Positions 33,424 to 45,017 of a stretch of DNA of 64,000 nucleotides are shown here, in pieces. The stretch lies in contig NZ_SUNI01000014.1 in the NCBI RefSeq assembly GCF_005048225.1, positions 1 to 64,000 on the forward strand, written 5' to 3'. Below the pieces are notes generated by a model, which saw only the letters and a list, made by a program, of their open reading frames with translations, was not told the origin of the DNA and searched no databases. The first letter of the stretch is position 1. Every line of letters begins with the position of its first letter. The DNA is from Paracoccus gahaiensis (GTDB lineage Bacteria > Pseudomonadota > Alphaproteobacteria > Rhodobacterales > Rhodobacteraceae). A program made the translations under genes and the position numbers.

Positions 33424-33681
33424 TCATCTCTCCTGTTGGTCGAGCGGCCCGCGGGGGGGTCCACGCCACCTCCGGCCATTCTGGGGCCGGTTTTTTGTCT
33501 GTCATCCCGGGTGTCCGGGCGGGGTTCGTGTCGTCGTCATCCCTGCGGAATGGCGGCATCATCGAACGAAGCCCGCGCGAAACGCAAGTCCCTTCGCGCG
33601 CCGCGCCGGGCGCGGTTTCGCCTTTGACCTCTTCCAGGGCAGCCGCTAGCCTGCCGTCTTGGATCTTTCCGGGGGCCTGCC

Positions 33682-35510
<1,829 letters not shown>

Positions 35511-35514
<4 letters not shown>

Positions 35515-36854
35515 GGCCGGCGCCGCCGATCGGTCCCGACACGGCCCCCGTGCACCGGGCCGATCTGCCCGAGGCGGCGGATGTGGTCGTGATCGGCGGC
35601 GGCATCGCGGGGGTGACGACGGCGCTTTATCTCGCGCGCGACGGATTGCGGGTGGTGCTGTGCGAGAAGGGCGTGATCGCGGGCGAGCAGTCCAGCCGCA
35701 ACTGGGGCTGGATCCGAGCGCAGGGCCGCGACGAGGCCGAGATCCCGGTGATGCTGGACGCGCGGCGGCTGTGGTCCTCGCTGGCACAGGAACTGGGCGA
35801 CCAGTTGGGGCTGGCGACCTGCGGGGTCAGCTTCCTCGCCCCCGACGAGGCCGCGATGGCACGCTACGAGGGCTGGCTGGACATCGCCCGCGCGCATGGG
35901 CTGGACAGCCGGGTGATCGGCCGGCAGGCGCTGGCCGACATGCTGCCCCACCGGGCGGGCTGGGCCGGGGCGCTGCAGACCCCCTCGGACATGCGGGCCG
36001 AGCCGAGGCAGGCGGTGCCCGCCATCGCCCGGCTGGCTGCCTCCGAGGGCGTGGTGATCCGCGAGCACTGCGCCGTGCGCGCGCTGGACCTGCAGGATGG
36101 GCGCGTCGCCGGGGTCGTCACCGAGGCCGGCACGATCCGCACCGACCGGGTGCTGCTGGCGGGGGGCGCGTGGTCGGGGCTGTTCGCCGGCAATGCCGGG
36201 CTGGCCCTGCCGCAGCTGTCGGTGCGCGCCACCGTCGCCGCGACCGACGCGCTGCCCGAGTTCTGGTCAGGCGCTGCCACCGATTCCAGATTCGCCTTCC
36301 GCCGTCGCACGGATGGCGGCTATACGCTGGCGCCGGGCATGGCGCATGATTTCTGGATCGGCCCGGCGGCGCTGCGCCACATGCGGGCCTATCTGCCGAT
36401 GATCCGCCGCGACCTGCGCCTGACTCGGCTGCAGGGTGCCGCGCCCAAGGGCTATCCCGATGCCTGGACCACCCGGCGGCGCTGGCGGCCCGACGCGCCC
36501 TCGCCCTTCGAGGCGATGCGGGTCCTCTCGCCCGCGCCCAACAGCGCGCGCGTCGTGCGGCTGCAGGACGATTTCGGCGCGGCCTTCCCGCAGATCGGCC
36601 GCCCCCGCATCCGCGCGGCCTGGGCCGGGATGATCGACACGCTGCCCGACCAGGTGCCGGTGCTGGACCAGACGCCCCTGGGCGGGTTCTTCATCGCCAC
36701 GGGCCTCTCGGGCCACGGCTTCGGCATCGGCCCGGGGGTGGGGCGGGTCATGGCCGACATGATGCAGGGCCGATCCTCGGCTCATGATCTGAGCCGTTTC
36801 CGCTTTGCCCGTTTTTCGGACGGATCGCCCGTCCGCCTGGGGCCGGACCTGTAA
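35511..36854 (+). CDS. FAD-dependent oxidoreductase, DAO family
   Basis: A 447-residue flavoprotein of the D-amino acid oxidase/glycine oxidase family. The FAD-binding GGGIAG motif is at 29-34, and a second FAD contact is in FFIATGLSGHGFGIGPGVG near the end. The SSRNWGWIRAQGRDEAE stretch is typical of a subgroup found with ABC importers in this order. The family oxidises secondary or primary amines such as sarcosine, proline or D-amino acids. It overlaps the ATPase gene by 4 bases and is 64 bases before the amidohydrolase. The true substrate is not known; an N-substituted amino acid is a reasonable inference. Confidence 0.85.
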
Positions 36855-36918
36855 AGCCCGGCCCGCCCTCTTGCAGACCGTGCAGGAAATCGCCACCCTG
36901 CGCCCGAAGGAGACCATC

Positions 36919-38085
36919 ATGCCCGTCAAGAACCGCTTTGCCGAACTGCTGCCCGAGATCACCGCCTGGCGCCGCGACTTTCACGAGAATCCCGAACTTC
37001 TGTACGAGGTCCACCGGACGGCGGGCCGCGTGGCCCAGCTGCTGCGCGAGTTCGGCTGCGACGAGGTGACGGAGGGCGTGGGGCGCACCGGCGTGGTGGG
37101 CGTCATCAAGGGTCGCACGGACAGCACGGGCCGGGTCGTGGGCCTGCGCGCCGACATGGACGCGCTGCCGATCCTGGAACAGACGGGCGTCGACTATGCC
37201 TCGAAGACGCCTGGCGCGATGCATGCCTGCGGCCATGACGGGCACACCGCCATGCTGCTGGGCGCGGCCAAGTACCTGGCCGAGACGCGCAATTTCGACG
37301 GCACCGCGGTCGTCATCTTCCAGCCCGCCGAAGAGGGCGGCGCGGGCGGCGAGGCGATGGTGCTGGACGGTCTGGTCGACCGCTGGAAGATCGACGAGTT
37401 CTACGGCATGCACAACATGCCCGGCATGCCGGTGGGCCAGTTCTCGATCCGGCCCGGCGCGATGATGGCGGCGGCCGACCAGTTCGACATCACCGTGACC
37501 GGCAAGGGCGGGCATGCCGCCAAGCCGCATTCCTGCATCGATACCACGCTGACGGCGGCGCAGATCATCGTGGCGCTGCAATCGGTCGTCGCGCGCAACA
37601 TCGACCCGCTGGACAATGCGGTGATCTCGGTCTGCGTGGTCTCGACGGATTCGACGGCGCACAACGTCATCCCGCAAGTGGTCAAGCTGCGCGGCACCGC
37701 CCGCAGCCTGGCGCCCCATGTCCGCGACCAGCTGGAGGAGGGCATCACCCGCGTCGCCACCAACATGGCCGCCGCGATGGGCGCCACTGCCCATGTCGAC
37801 TACCAGCGCGGCTATCCGGTCACCATGAACGACCCGCAGGCGACGGACTGGGCGGCGGATGTCGCCCGCCAGATCTCGGGCGGGGTGGACATGGACATGC
37901 AGCCGATGATGGGGGGCGAGGATTTCAGCTATATGCTGAACGAACGCCCCGGCGCCTATATCTGGGTCGGCAATGGCGACACCGCGATGGTCCACCACCC
38001 GGAATACAACTTCAACGACGAGGCGATCCCGGCGGGCTCCAGCTGGTATGCCGGCATGGTCGAGGCGCGTCTGCCGGCCGCCTGA
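36919..38085 (+). CDS. M20-family amidohydrolase (hippurate hydrolase-like)
   Basis: A 388-residue zinc-dependent amidohydrolase of the M20D type, which removes acyl groups from N-acyl amino acids. Metal ligands are seen in MHACGHDGHTAM, in the catalytic EEGGAGGEAM, and in the C-terminal GGEDFSYM. The start at 36919 has AAGGAG upstream; a longer open frame runs into the previous gene. The enzyme comes directly after the FAD oxidoreductase, so the two probably act on the same imported compound. No signal peptide, so it is cytoplasmic. Confidence 0.88.
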   Translation: MPVKNRFAELLPEITAWRRDFHENPELLYEVHRTAGRVAQLLREFGCDEVTEGVGRTGVVGVIKGRTDSTGRVVGLRADMDALPILEQTGVDYASKTPGAMHACGHDGHTAMLLGAAKYLAETRNFDGTAVVIFQPAEEGGAGGEAMVLDGLVDRWKIDEFYGMHNMPGMPVGQFSIRPGAMMAAADQFDITVTGKGGHAAKPHSCIDTTLTAAQIIVALQSVVARNIDPLDNAVISVCVVSTDSTAHNVIPQVVKLRGTARSLAPHVRDQLEEGITRVATNMAAAMGATAHVDYQRGYPVTMNDPQATDWAADVARQISGGVDMDMQPMMGGEDFSYMLNERPGAYIWVGNGDTAMVHHPEYNFNDEAIPAGSSWYAGMVEARLPAA

Positions 38086-38208
38086 TGTCGCAGGCCGCGC
38101 CTTGGCGGTCGCGAATGTGATTGCCCTTTTGCGGCAATCGGTCGACATGTCCGGGGGGCGCAGGGCCGAGGTCCTTGCGCCCCCCGGCAATGAAGGGACG
38201 ACCGACGC

Positions 38209-39093
38209 ATGAAGACCTATACCCTGCGCGTGACCTGCGCCTCGACCCGCGGCATCGTCGCGGCCATCTCGGGCTTTCTGGCCGAGGCCCAGTGCAACAT
38301 CACCGACAGCGCCCAGTTCGACGACGTGGAGACGGGGCGGTTCTTCATGCGCGTCAGCTTCCGGTCCGAGGGGCCGGCGGGCCTGGACGACCTGCGCGCG
38401 GGCTTTGCCCCCATCGCCGCCCGCTTCGGGATGGAGGTCGGGGTCACCGATGATGCGGTCAAGAAGAAGGTGCTGATCATGGTCAGCCGCTTCGGCCATT
38501 GCCTGAACGACCTGCTGTATCGCTGGCGCATCGGCGCGCTGCCGATCGAGATCGTGGGCGTCATCTCGAACCACCACGACTATCAGAAGGTCGTGGTGAA
38601 CCACGACATTCCCTTCCACATGATCCGCGTCGATGCCGCCTCCAAGGCGCAGGCCGAGGCGCAGCAGATGGAGGTCATCGACCAGAGCGGCGCCGAGCTG
38701 GTCGTGCTGGCGCGCTACATGCAGGTGCTGTCGGACCGGATGTGCCAGCAGATGTCGGGGCGGATCATCAATATCCACCACTCGTTCCTGCCCAGCTTCA
38801 AGGGCGCCAATCCCTACAAGCAGGCCTATGAACGCGGCGTGAAGCTGATCGGGGCGACCAGCCATTACGTCACCGCCGATCTGGACGAGGGCCCAATCAT
38901 CGAACAGGACACCGTGCGCGTCACCCATGCCCAATCGCCGGGCGATTACGTCAGCCTGGGCCGCGATGTCGAGGCGCAGGTGCTGGCCCGCGCGGTCCAT
39001 GCGCATATCCATGGGCGGGTGTTCCTGAACGCCGCCAAGACGGTCGTCTTTCCGCCCTCGCCCGGCAGCTATGCCAGCGAGCGGATGGGCTGA
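38209..39093 (+). CDS. purU: Formyltetrahydrofolate deformylase
   Basis: A 294-residue enzyme that hydrolyses 10-formyl-THF to formate and THF. An N-terminal ACT domain (residues 1-80, YTLRVTCASTRGIVAAISGF) is followed by a formyltransferase-like domain with NIHHSFLPSFKGANPY and the catalytic aspartate in TADLDEGPIIEQD. The gene follows the amidohydrolase by 123 bases on the same strand. PurU genes often sit beside glycine, sarcosine or betaine breakdown genes, where they balance one-carbon folates. This supports a link with the oxidoreductase upstream (inference). The gap may hold its own promoter. Confidence 0.93.
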   Translation: MKTYTLRVTCASTRGIVAAISGFLAEAQCNITDSAQFDDVETGRFFMRVSFRSEGPAGLDDLRAGFAPIAARFGMEVGVTDDAVKKKVLIMVSRFGHCLNDLLYRWRIGALPIEIVGVISNHHDYQKVVVNHDIPFHMIRVDAASKAQAEAQQMEVIDQSGAELVVLARYMQVLSDRMCQQMSGRIINIHHSFLPSFKGANPYKQAYERGVKLIGATSHYVTADLDEGPIIEQDTVRVTHAQSPGDYVSLGRDVEAQVLARAVHAHIHGRVFLNAAKTVVFPPSPGSYASERMG

Positions 39094-39102
39094 GAGGGGG
39101 CT

Positions 39103-40236
39103 TCAGGGCAGGGGCGCAGCCTCGGGCGGGGCGTCCACGCCCTGCTCGGCCAGGACCCGGGCGGCATAATCGGCGGCCATCGGCGCGACGCGGGCATGGA
39201 CCGGCGTGCGGGCGCAGACGTCCCACCACTGGCGGTAATAGTCCAGATCATGGGGCTTCAGGGTCTGATGCGCGTTCAGCGGCAGGGCGGGCAGGCCGGT
39301 GCGGGCCAGATGGTCCAGGACCTGCTGCTGCTGCTCCGAGGTCAGGCGCAGGTGATAGGGCTTGGGGATGCGGCCCGCGAAATGGATCACCGCAGGCGGC
39401 AGGGTGCGGTCCCGCCGCCCGGCATCGTGAAAGCGCAGATTGTAGCGGTCATGGGTCTGCGTGTAATCGCTGCCATGGGTCAGCGAGAACAGGCCCTGAT
39501 CGCCGAAGGACAGGCCGATCTCCTGCGCCCAACGGCCGACCTCGACATAGTGGGCCATGGTCACGCCATCGCGCCGGAACTTGTCCAGGTTGAGGACGAT
39601 CGCGCCGCTGTTGACGATGCCCCAGGACATGCGCTGCAGCTTTTCGGCCGAGGCGCCGCGCGCATGGGCCTGCCGGGCGGGACGGGAGATCAGCGGCGGG
39701 CGATGGGGATATTCACGGCAGGCCACCAGATAGCGGCCGAAGAACGGCTGATGCAGCAGCGGCAGCAGATCGTCGGTGACGATCATGTCCAGAGGGTCCA
39801 GATAGATGATCCGCGACATCTCGGGCGGCAGATGCAGATGCGCCGCCAGCCACAGGAAGCGCGCGCCGAAGGGCCGCCCGCCCAGCTTGCTCAGCAGGGC
39901 GAAATCCGCCTTTTCGGGCACCCGGACAAGCTGCAGGGTCAGGTTCGGCAGCCCTTCGCAGAAGGCGGTCAGCGAGGCCAGCTTCGCGGGGCCAAGGTCC
40001 AGGTAGAACATCCAGAAGGTGATGCGGTCCCGGGGATGGGCCTCGGACAGCGACAGCAGCAGCACCTGCAGCACATCCGCGTCATTGCCCCCGATCGCGG
40101 TCATCACGTCCAGCCGGGCGGGGGGGCGATCGCCGCCGTGGCGGCGCTGCTGGACCAGATCCAGCCCCGAGGTCCAGAGGCGCGGCAGAAGGCGATAGGC
40201 CCGCTTGGGAAGCGACGAGAGAGGGAAAAGCTTCAT
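39103..40236 (-). CDS. Glycosyltransferase family 8-like protein
   Basis: A 377-residue protein resembling GT8 glycosyltransferases such as lipopolysaccharide galactosyl- and glucosyltransferases. Family features are FWMFYLDLG near residue 75, the SRIIYLDPLDMIV stretch (141-153), WGIVNSGAIVLNLDKFR, DQGLFS and IHFAGRIPKPYH. The metal-binding DxD is changed to D147-P-L-D150, with two residues between the aspartates. The start at 40236 follows no strong ribosome site; the open frame upstream is shadow. It ends 10 bases from the purU stop, convergent. Target is unknown, possibly cell-surface polysaccharide. Confidence 0.72.
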   Translation of the reverse strand: MKLFPLSSLPKRAYRLLPRLWTSGLDLVQQRRHGGDRPPARLDVMTAIGGNDADVLQVLLLSLSEAHPRDRITFWMFYLDLGPAKLASLTAFCEGLPNLTLQLVRVPEKADFALLSKLGGRPFGARFLWLAAHLHLPPEMSRIIYLDPLDMIVTDDLLPLLHQPFFGRYLVACREYPHRPPLISRPARQAHARGASAEKLQRMSWGIVNSGAIVLNLDKFRRDGVTMAHYVEVGRWAQEIGLSFGDQGLFSLTHGSDYTQTHDRYNLRFHDAGRRDRTLPPAVIHFAGRIPKPYHLRLTSEQQQQVLDHLARTGLPALPLNAHQTLKPHDLDYYRQWWDVCARTPVHARVAPMAADYAARVLAEQGVDAPPEAAPLP

Positions 40237-40273
40237 GGGAACCGCGGGATGAGGAAAGGGATCGTCGGGGGGC

Positions 40274-40302
40274 CGATGGCCCGCGCGCGGCGCGGGCCAT
40301 CG
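40274..40302. repeat. GC-rich hairpin between the BMP gene and the GT8-like gene
   Basis: A perfect 12-bp inverted repeat (CGATGGCCCGCG and CGCGGGCCATCG) with a 5-base centre. It has no T run on either side; it may protect the end of the BMP importer transcript. Confidence 0.5.
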
Positions 40303-40336
40303 ATGGTCGGGGGGTCCGGGCCGGGGTCGGCCGGAT

Positions 40337-41413
40337 CTATTGCGGGATCTGCGCCGTGATGCCCTCGACATAGAAGTTCATCGACTGCAGGTCATCGTCC
40401 GAGGCGGTCTCTCCCTCGGCCAGCCAGACCGAGCCGTCGGCCTTGTTCAGCGGGCCGGTGAAGGGGTGGTACTCGCCCGCGCCGATGGCGTCGCGCAGGG
40501 CCTCGGCCTCGGCCTTGACCTCGGCGGGGACGGCGTCGGTGATCTCGCCGATCACGACCTCGCCGTCACCGATCCCGGCCCAACTGGCGCCGCTTTCCCA
40601 GGTGCCGTCCAGCATCGCGCCGACGCGCTTGATGTAATAGGGCGACCATTCGTCGATGATCGAGGCCACGCGGGGGCTGGGCTTGAAGGCCGCCATGTCG
40701 CTGGCTTGGCCAAAGCCGATGGCGCCCGCCTGCTGCGCCTGTGCCAGCGGCGCGGTCGAGTCGGTGTGCTGCAAAATCACGTCCACGCCTTCGGCCAGCA
40801 GCGCCGAGGCGGCCTCGGCCTCTTTCGCGGGGTCGAACCAGCTATAGGCCCAGACCACGCGCATCTGCACGTCCGGGTTCACCTTGCGGGCATGGATGAA
40901 GCTGGAATTGATCCCCTGGATCACCTCGGGGATCGGGAAGGAGCCGATATAGCCGATGATGTCGGATTCGGTCATCCGGCCCGCGATGGTGCCGATCACG
41001 GCGCGGCCCTCGTAGAAGCGCGCGTCATAGGTGGCGACGTTGTCGGAGCGCTTGTAGCCGGTGGCATGTTCGAACTTCACGTCGGGAAACTTGGCCGCGA
41101 CGTTCATCACCGGATCCATGAAGCCGAAGCTGGTGGCGAAGATGATGTCGTTCCCGGCCAGCGCCAGCTGGGTCAGGGCGCGTTCGGCGTCCGCCCCCTC
41201 GGGCACGCTTTCGATGAAGGTGGTCTCGACCCGGTCGCCGTATTCGGCCTCGATCGCCTGGCGGCCCAGATCGTGCTGATAGGTCCAGCCGCCGTCGCCC
41301 ACCGGGCCCACATAGATGAAGCCGACCTTCAGCGGCTCGTCCTGCGCCAGGGCCGGGGCGGCCAGCGCCATGATCAGCGCCGAGGCGGTGGCCAGAAGTG
41401 TTCTGCGTTGCAT
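40337..41413 (-). CDS. BMP-family substrate-binding protein (nucleoside type)
   Basis: A 358-residue periplasmic binding protein of the BMP/PnrA family. A signal peptide is seen (MQRRTLLATASALIMALAAP, cleavage near ALA at 23); there is no lipobox, so it should be free in the periplasm. Motifs include VGFIYVGPVGDGGWTYQHD, FATSFGFMDP and HTDSTAPLAQAQQAG. PnrA relatives bind purine nucleosides. It is the last gene of an operon with the two permeases and the ATPase, 30 bases behind the second permease. The likely cargo is a nucleoside, which would fit the deoC gene elsewhere in the window. Confidence 0.87.
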   Translation of the reverse strand: MQRRTLLATASALIMALAAPALAQDEPLKVGFIYVGPVGDGGWTYQHDLGRQAIEAEYGDRVETTFIESVPEGADAERALTQLALAGNDIIFATSFGFMDPVMNVAAKFPDVKFEHATGYKRSDNVATYDARFYEGRAVIGTIAGRMTESDIIGYIGSFPIPEVIQGINSSFIHARKVNPDVQMRVVWAYSWFDPAKEAEAASALLAEGVDVILQHTDSTAPLAQAQQAGAIGFGQASDMAAFKPSPRVASIIDEWSPYYIKRVGAMLDGTWESGASWAGIGDGEVVIGEITDAVPAEVKAEAEALRDAIGAGEYHPFTGPLNKADGSVWLAEGETASDDDLQSMNFYVEGITAQIPQ

Positions 41414-41443
41414 GTTGTCCCTCTTGCGGTAATCGGCTGCGGT

Positions 41444-42334
41444 TCAGCGCAGCGCGTGGAAATTTGTGCCAAGCGATCCGGGCGATCCGCCGCCCGCGCG
41501 CCTGCTGTATTTCTGGCGGGCCGAGATGATGACCAGCACCAGGATCGTCGCCAGATAGGGTGCCATGGACAAGAGCTGCACCGGCACCGCGACGCCCGCC
41601 GCCTGCAGGCGCAGCTGCAGCACGGTGACCCCGCCGAAGAGCCATGCCCCCGCCAGCACGCCCGGCGCGGTCCATTTGGAAAAGACCACGATGGCCAGCG
41701 CGATCCAGCCCGCGCCCGCCGTCATGCCTTCCGTCCATTGCAGCACCGTGGCGATCGAGATGTAGGCCCCGCCGACCCCCGCCATGGCACCGCCGAAGGC
41801 GATGGCGGCGGTGCGGGTCAGCCGGACGTTGTAGCCGAGCGCATGGGCGGCCTCGTGGTTCTCGCCCACGCCGCGCAGGATCAGGCCCGCGCGGGACCGG
41901 TTCAGGAACGCCCAGATCAGCGGCACCATGATCAGCCCCAGCCAGACGATCCAGTTGATGCGCAGCGGGCCCGTGGGCATGGGCGGCGCCTTCACGCCCT
42001 CGAAGGGCTTGCCGAACATCGCGGCCAGGCCCAGCCCGAACAGGGTCAGCGCCAGCCCCGAGGCGACCTGGTTGGCCAGAAACAGCTGCGTCAGCCCCGC
42101 GAACAGCATCGAGATGACCGCCCCCGCCAAGGCCGCGACCAGGAACCCCAGGAACGGATTGCCGGTGGCATAGGCGGCGGCAAAACCGGCCAGCGCGCCG
42201 GTGATCATCATCCCCTCGACGCCCAGGTTCAGCACGCCCGCGCGCTCGGCCACCAGTTCGCCCAGGGCGGCGAACAGGATCGGCGTCGAGGCCGAGATCA
42301 GCAGCAGAAAGACGGACAGCGGATCGATCATCAT
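41444..42334 (-). CDS. ABC transporter permease, nucleoside/BMP type (second)
   Basis: A 296-residue permease of the branched-chain amino acid/ribose family as found in nucleoside importers (NupQ-like). It has about eight membrane helices and the conserved ERAGVLNLGVEGMMITGAL near the N terminus and RAVGEN-like GVGENHEAAHALGYNV in the ATPase-contact loop. Two ATGs are adjacent; the first (42334) overlaps the stop of the preceding permease by 4 bases. It pairs with that permease. Confidence 0.88.
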   Translation of the reverse strand: MMIDPLSVFLLLISASTPILFAALGELVAERAGVLNLGVEGMMITGALAGFAAAYATGNPFLGFLVAALAGAVISMLFAGLTQLFLANQVASGLALTLFGLGLAAMFGKPFEGVKAPPMPTGPLRINWIVWLGLIMVPLIWAFLNRSRAGLILRGVGENHEAAHALGYNVRLTRTAAIAFGGAMAGVGGAYISIATVLQWTEGMTAGAGWIALAIVVFSKWTAPGVLAGAWLFGGVTVLQLRLQAAGVAVPVQLLSMAPYLATILVLVIISARQKYSRRAGGGSPGSLGTNFHALR

Positions 42335-43407
42335 GCGCGCAGCCTCCGCCGGATCCTGAACCGGGTCAGCACGTCGAAGCCCAGAAGGAAGAACAAGAGC
42401 ATCCCCTGGAACACCTGCACGGTGGCGGCGGGCAGGGACATGGTCAGCTGCGCCAGCTCTCCGCCGATATAGGTCAGCGCCAGCAGCAGCCCGGCCAGCA
42501 GGATGCCCACCGGATGCAGCCGGCCCAGAAAGGCCACGATGATCGCGGTGAACCCGTAGCCCGTGCCCAGCTTGTCGGTGACCTGCCCGGCCGGGCCCGC
42601 GACCTCGAAGAGGCCCGCCGCCCCCGCCAGCGCCCCCGACAGGCCCAGGCAGAAGGCCACCAGCGTGGTGGGGCTGACGCCGGCGAAGCGCGCGGCGCGG
42701 GGCGCGGTGCCTGCGGCGCGGATGTGGAAGCCGCGGATATGGCGGCTCATCAGCACCCAGGTCGCCAGAACGGCCAGGGCGGCGGCGACCACGCCCCAAT
42801 GCGCGCCGGTGCCCGCGATCAGCTCGGGATTCGCGGCCGACGGGTATTGCTGCAGGTTGCGCGAGCCGGGAAAGCCCATACCCTCGGGGTTGCGCATCGG
42901 CCCGAAGGCCATCCAGGCCGCAACGCGCTGCGCCACATAGACCAGCATCAGCGACACCAGAATTTCCGAGGCGCCGAACCAGTTCCGGAGCATCGCGGGG
43001 ATCATGCCCCAGGCCCAGCCCCCGGCCAGCCCCGCCAGCACCATCAGCGGGAACAGCCACCAGGCCTCCAGCGGATAGAGCGCCAGCGCCACGGCGGCGC
43101 CGGTGAGGGCGCCGATGATGTACTGCCCCTCGGCCCCGATGTTCCAGATGCCGGCGCGAAAGCCGATCGCCAGCCCCGACGCAATCAGGATCAGGGGGGC
43201 CGCCTTGATCAGCAGCTGCGGGCGCGAATAGGAGGCGGCGGGCCCGAACAGCGGGTCCCAGAAGATCGTGCGGATCGCCGCCACCGGGTCATAGCCCATG
43301 ATCGCGAACAGCAGCCCGCCCGTGACCATCGTGGCCAGCACGGCCATCACCGGCGTGGCGATCTGCCAGCCGTTCGAGGCGGTTTGCCGGGGCACCAGCA
43401 GGATCAT
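42331..43407 (-). CDS. ABC transporter permease, nucleoside/BMP type (first)
   Basis: A 358-residue permease (NupP-like). It has AGIWNIGAEGQYIIGALTG, the family motif beside the second helix, and RAAGTAPRAARFAGVSPTT as ATPase-contact loop. The start at 43407 overlaps the ATPase stop by 4 bases (ATGA), and the end overlaps the second permease in the same way, so the three genes are translationally coupled. The long frame further upstream is antisense-type reading of the ATPase gene. Confidence 0.88.
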   Translation of the reverse strand: MILLVPRQTASNGWQIATPVMAVLATMVTGGLLFAIMGYDPVAAIRTIFWDPLFGPAASYSRPQLLIKAAPLILIASGLAIGFRAGIWNIGAEGQYIIGALTGAAVALALYPLEAWWLFPLMVLAGLAGGWAWGMIPAMLRNWFGASEILVSLMLVYVAQRVAAWMAFGPMRNPEGMGFPGSRNLQQYPSAANPELIAGTGAHWGVVAAALAVLATWVLMSRHIRGFHIRAAGTAPRAARFAGVSPTTLVAFCLGLSGALAGAAGLFEVAGPAGQVTDKLGTGYGFTAIIVAFLGRLHPVGILLAGLLLALTYIGGELAQLTMSLPAATVQVFQGMLLFFLLGFDVLTRFRIRRRLRA

Positions 43408-44924
43408 GGGCGGGCCTCTTCCATGCCATGCGCGCCGCCCAGCATCAGGCCGATGCGGTCCAGCGTCAGGCCTTCGGTGGGGACGGGGGGCGACAGCCGC
43501 CCTTCGTTCAGGGCGCAGAAGCGGTCGGACAGTTCCAAGAGCTCGTCCAGATCCTGGCTGATGACGATGACGCCCGCGCCCTGGCGCGCCAGATCCAGCA
43601 GCGACTGGCGGACGGCAGCCGCGGCGCCCGCATCCACGCCCCAGGTCGGCTGGTTGACGACCAGCACGCGGGGGTCCTGCATCACCTCGCGCCCGATCAC
43701 GAATTTCTGCAGATTGCCCCCCGACAGCGCGCGGGCGGGCACATGCGGCCCCGGGGTGCGCACGTCGAAGCCCTGGATGACGGCCAGCGCATAGTCGCGC
43801 GCGGCACCGTGGTCGATCATCCCGCGCCGCACCAGCCCCTTGCGGGCGCCGGCAGTCAGCAGGGTGTTTTCGGTCAGGCTGAAATCGGGCACCGCGGCAT
43901 GGCCAAGCCGGTCCTCGGGCGCGGTCAGCAGGCCCGCCACGCGGCGCGGCTCGGGGCCCTGGGCGGAGAGGTCGGTGCCCTCCAGCACGACGCTGCCCGG
44001 TGCGCTGCGCACCTCGCCCGAGAGGGCGGCCAGCAGCTCCTCCTGCCCGTTGCCCGCGACGCCGCCGATGCCCAGGATCTCGCCCGCGCGCAGGGTCAGC
44101 GCGACATCCTTCAACGCCGTCCCTTCGGCATTCGGGGCGGGCTGGCTGAGGGCGGTGACCTGCAACAGAACCTCGCCCGCCTGACGGCCCGAGCGGTCGA
44201 TGACGCGCATCTGCCCACCGACCATCATCGCCGCCAGATCGCGGGCGGAATGGGCGCGGGGGTCGCAGCTGTCCACGACCTTTCCATGGCGCAGGATCGT
44301 GGCGCGGTCGCAATGGGCGCGGATCTCGTCCAGCTTGTGACTGATGTACAGGATCGCGGTGCCGCCCGCCGCCAGCTTGCGCAGCGTGGCGAACAGCAGC
44401 TCGGCCTCTTGCGGGGTCAGCACCGATGTCGGCTCGTCCATGATCAGCAGGCGCGGATCCTGCAGCAGGCAGCGGATGATCTCGACCCGCTGGCGCTCGC
44501 CCGCCGACAGGGTGACGATGCGCCGCGCCGGGTTCAGGGGCAGGCCGAAGTCGTGGCTGACCTTGGTGATCCGCGCCGACAGCTCGCGCCGGGGGGGCGG
44601 GCTCTCCATGCCAAGCGCGATGTTCTCGGCCACGGTCAGCGCGTCGAACAGGCTGAAATGCTGGAACACCATGGCCACGCCCGCCGCACGGGCGGCGCGG
44701 GGATCGGCGGGCGCATGGAGGCTGCCCGCCAGCCACATCTGCCCGTCATCGGGACGCACGAGGCCATAGATCATCTTGACCAGCGTGGACTTGCCCGCGC
44801 CGTTCTCGCCCAGCAGGGCGTGGATCTCTCCGGCGCGGACGGAAAAGGACACGTCGTCATTGGCGCGCACGCCGGGATAGGACTTGCCGATCCCTTCGGC
44901 ACGAAAGACGGCGATGTCGGTCAA
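43404..44924 (-). CDS. ABC transporter ATP-binding protein, nucleoside/sugar type
   Basis: A 506-residue protein with two ATPase halves. The first has the canonical Walker A GENGAGKST, TLSAGERQRVEI and LLIMDEPTSVLT. The second is degenerate: Walker A is GVAGNGQEE and Walker B VLVVNQPTWGVD, as in RbsA/NupO-type proteins where only one half is fully active. FQHFSLFDALTVAENIALG is typical of BMP-type importers. It is the first gene of its operon and divergent from dnaE with 93 bp between. Confidence 0.9.
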   Translation of the reverse strand: MTDIAVFRAEGIGKSYPGVRANDDVSFSVRAGEIHALLGENGAGKSTLVKMIYGLVRPDDGQMWLAGSLHAPADPRAARAAGVAMVFQHFSLFDALTVAENIALGMESPPPRRELSARITKVSHDFGLPLNPARRIVTLSAGERQRVEIIRCLLQDPRLLIMDEPTSVLTPQEAELLFATLRKLAAGGTAILYISHKLDEIRAHCDRATILRHGKVVDSCDPRAHSARDLAAMMVGGQMRVIDRSGRQAGEVLLQVTALSQPAPNAEGTALKDVALTLRAGEILGIGGVAGNGQEELLAALSGEVRSAPGSVVLEGTDLSAQGPEPRRVAGLLTAPEDRLGHAAVPDFSLTENTLLTAGARKGLVRRGMIDHGAARDYALAVIQGFDVRTPGPHVPARALSGGNLQKFVIGREVMQDPRVLVVNQPTWGVDAGAAAAVRQSLLDLARQGAGVIVISQDLDELLELSDRFCALNEGRLSPPVPTEGLTLDRIGLMLGGAHGMEEARP

Positions 44925-44974
44925 GTCTGTCCCCTCGTGCGGCGCCCTGCCTGATTGGACGCAAATTGCGGCCC

Positions 44975-44986
44975 GCGCAATTGCGC
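44975..44986. promoter_or_regulatory. 12-bp palindrome between the BMP importer and dnaE
   Basis: GCGCAATTGCGC is a perfect palindrome near the middle of the 93-bp divergent gap and beside a second AATTGC sequence. It could be an operator for the importer operon; no regulator is identified. Confidence 0.25.
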
Positions 44987-45017
44987 TGTGCGGTCAGGCT
45001 GCGATACAGATCCCCTT

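Noticed and set aside
29779..33627. A 1282-codon open frame opposite the permease and binding-protein genes
   Set aside because: It runs antisense to three well-supported transporter genes and shows no domain.
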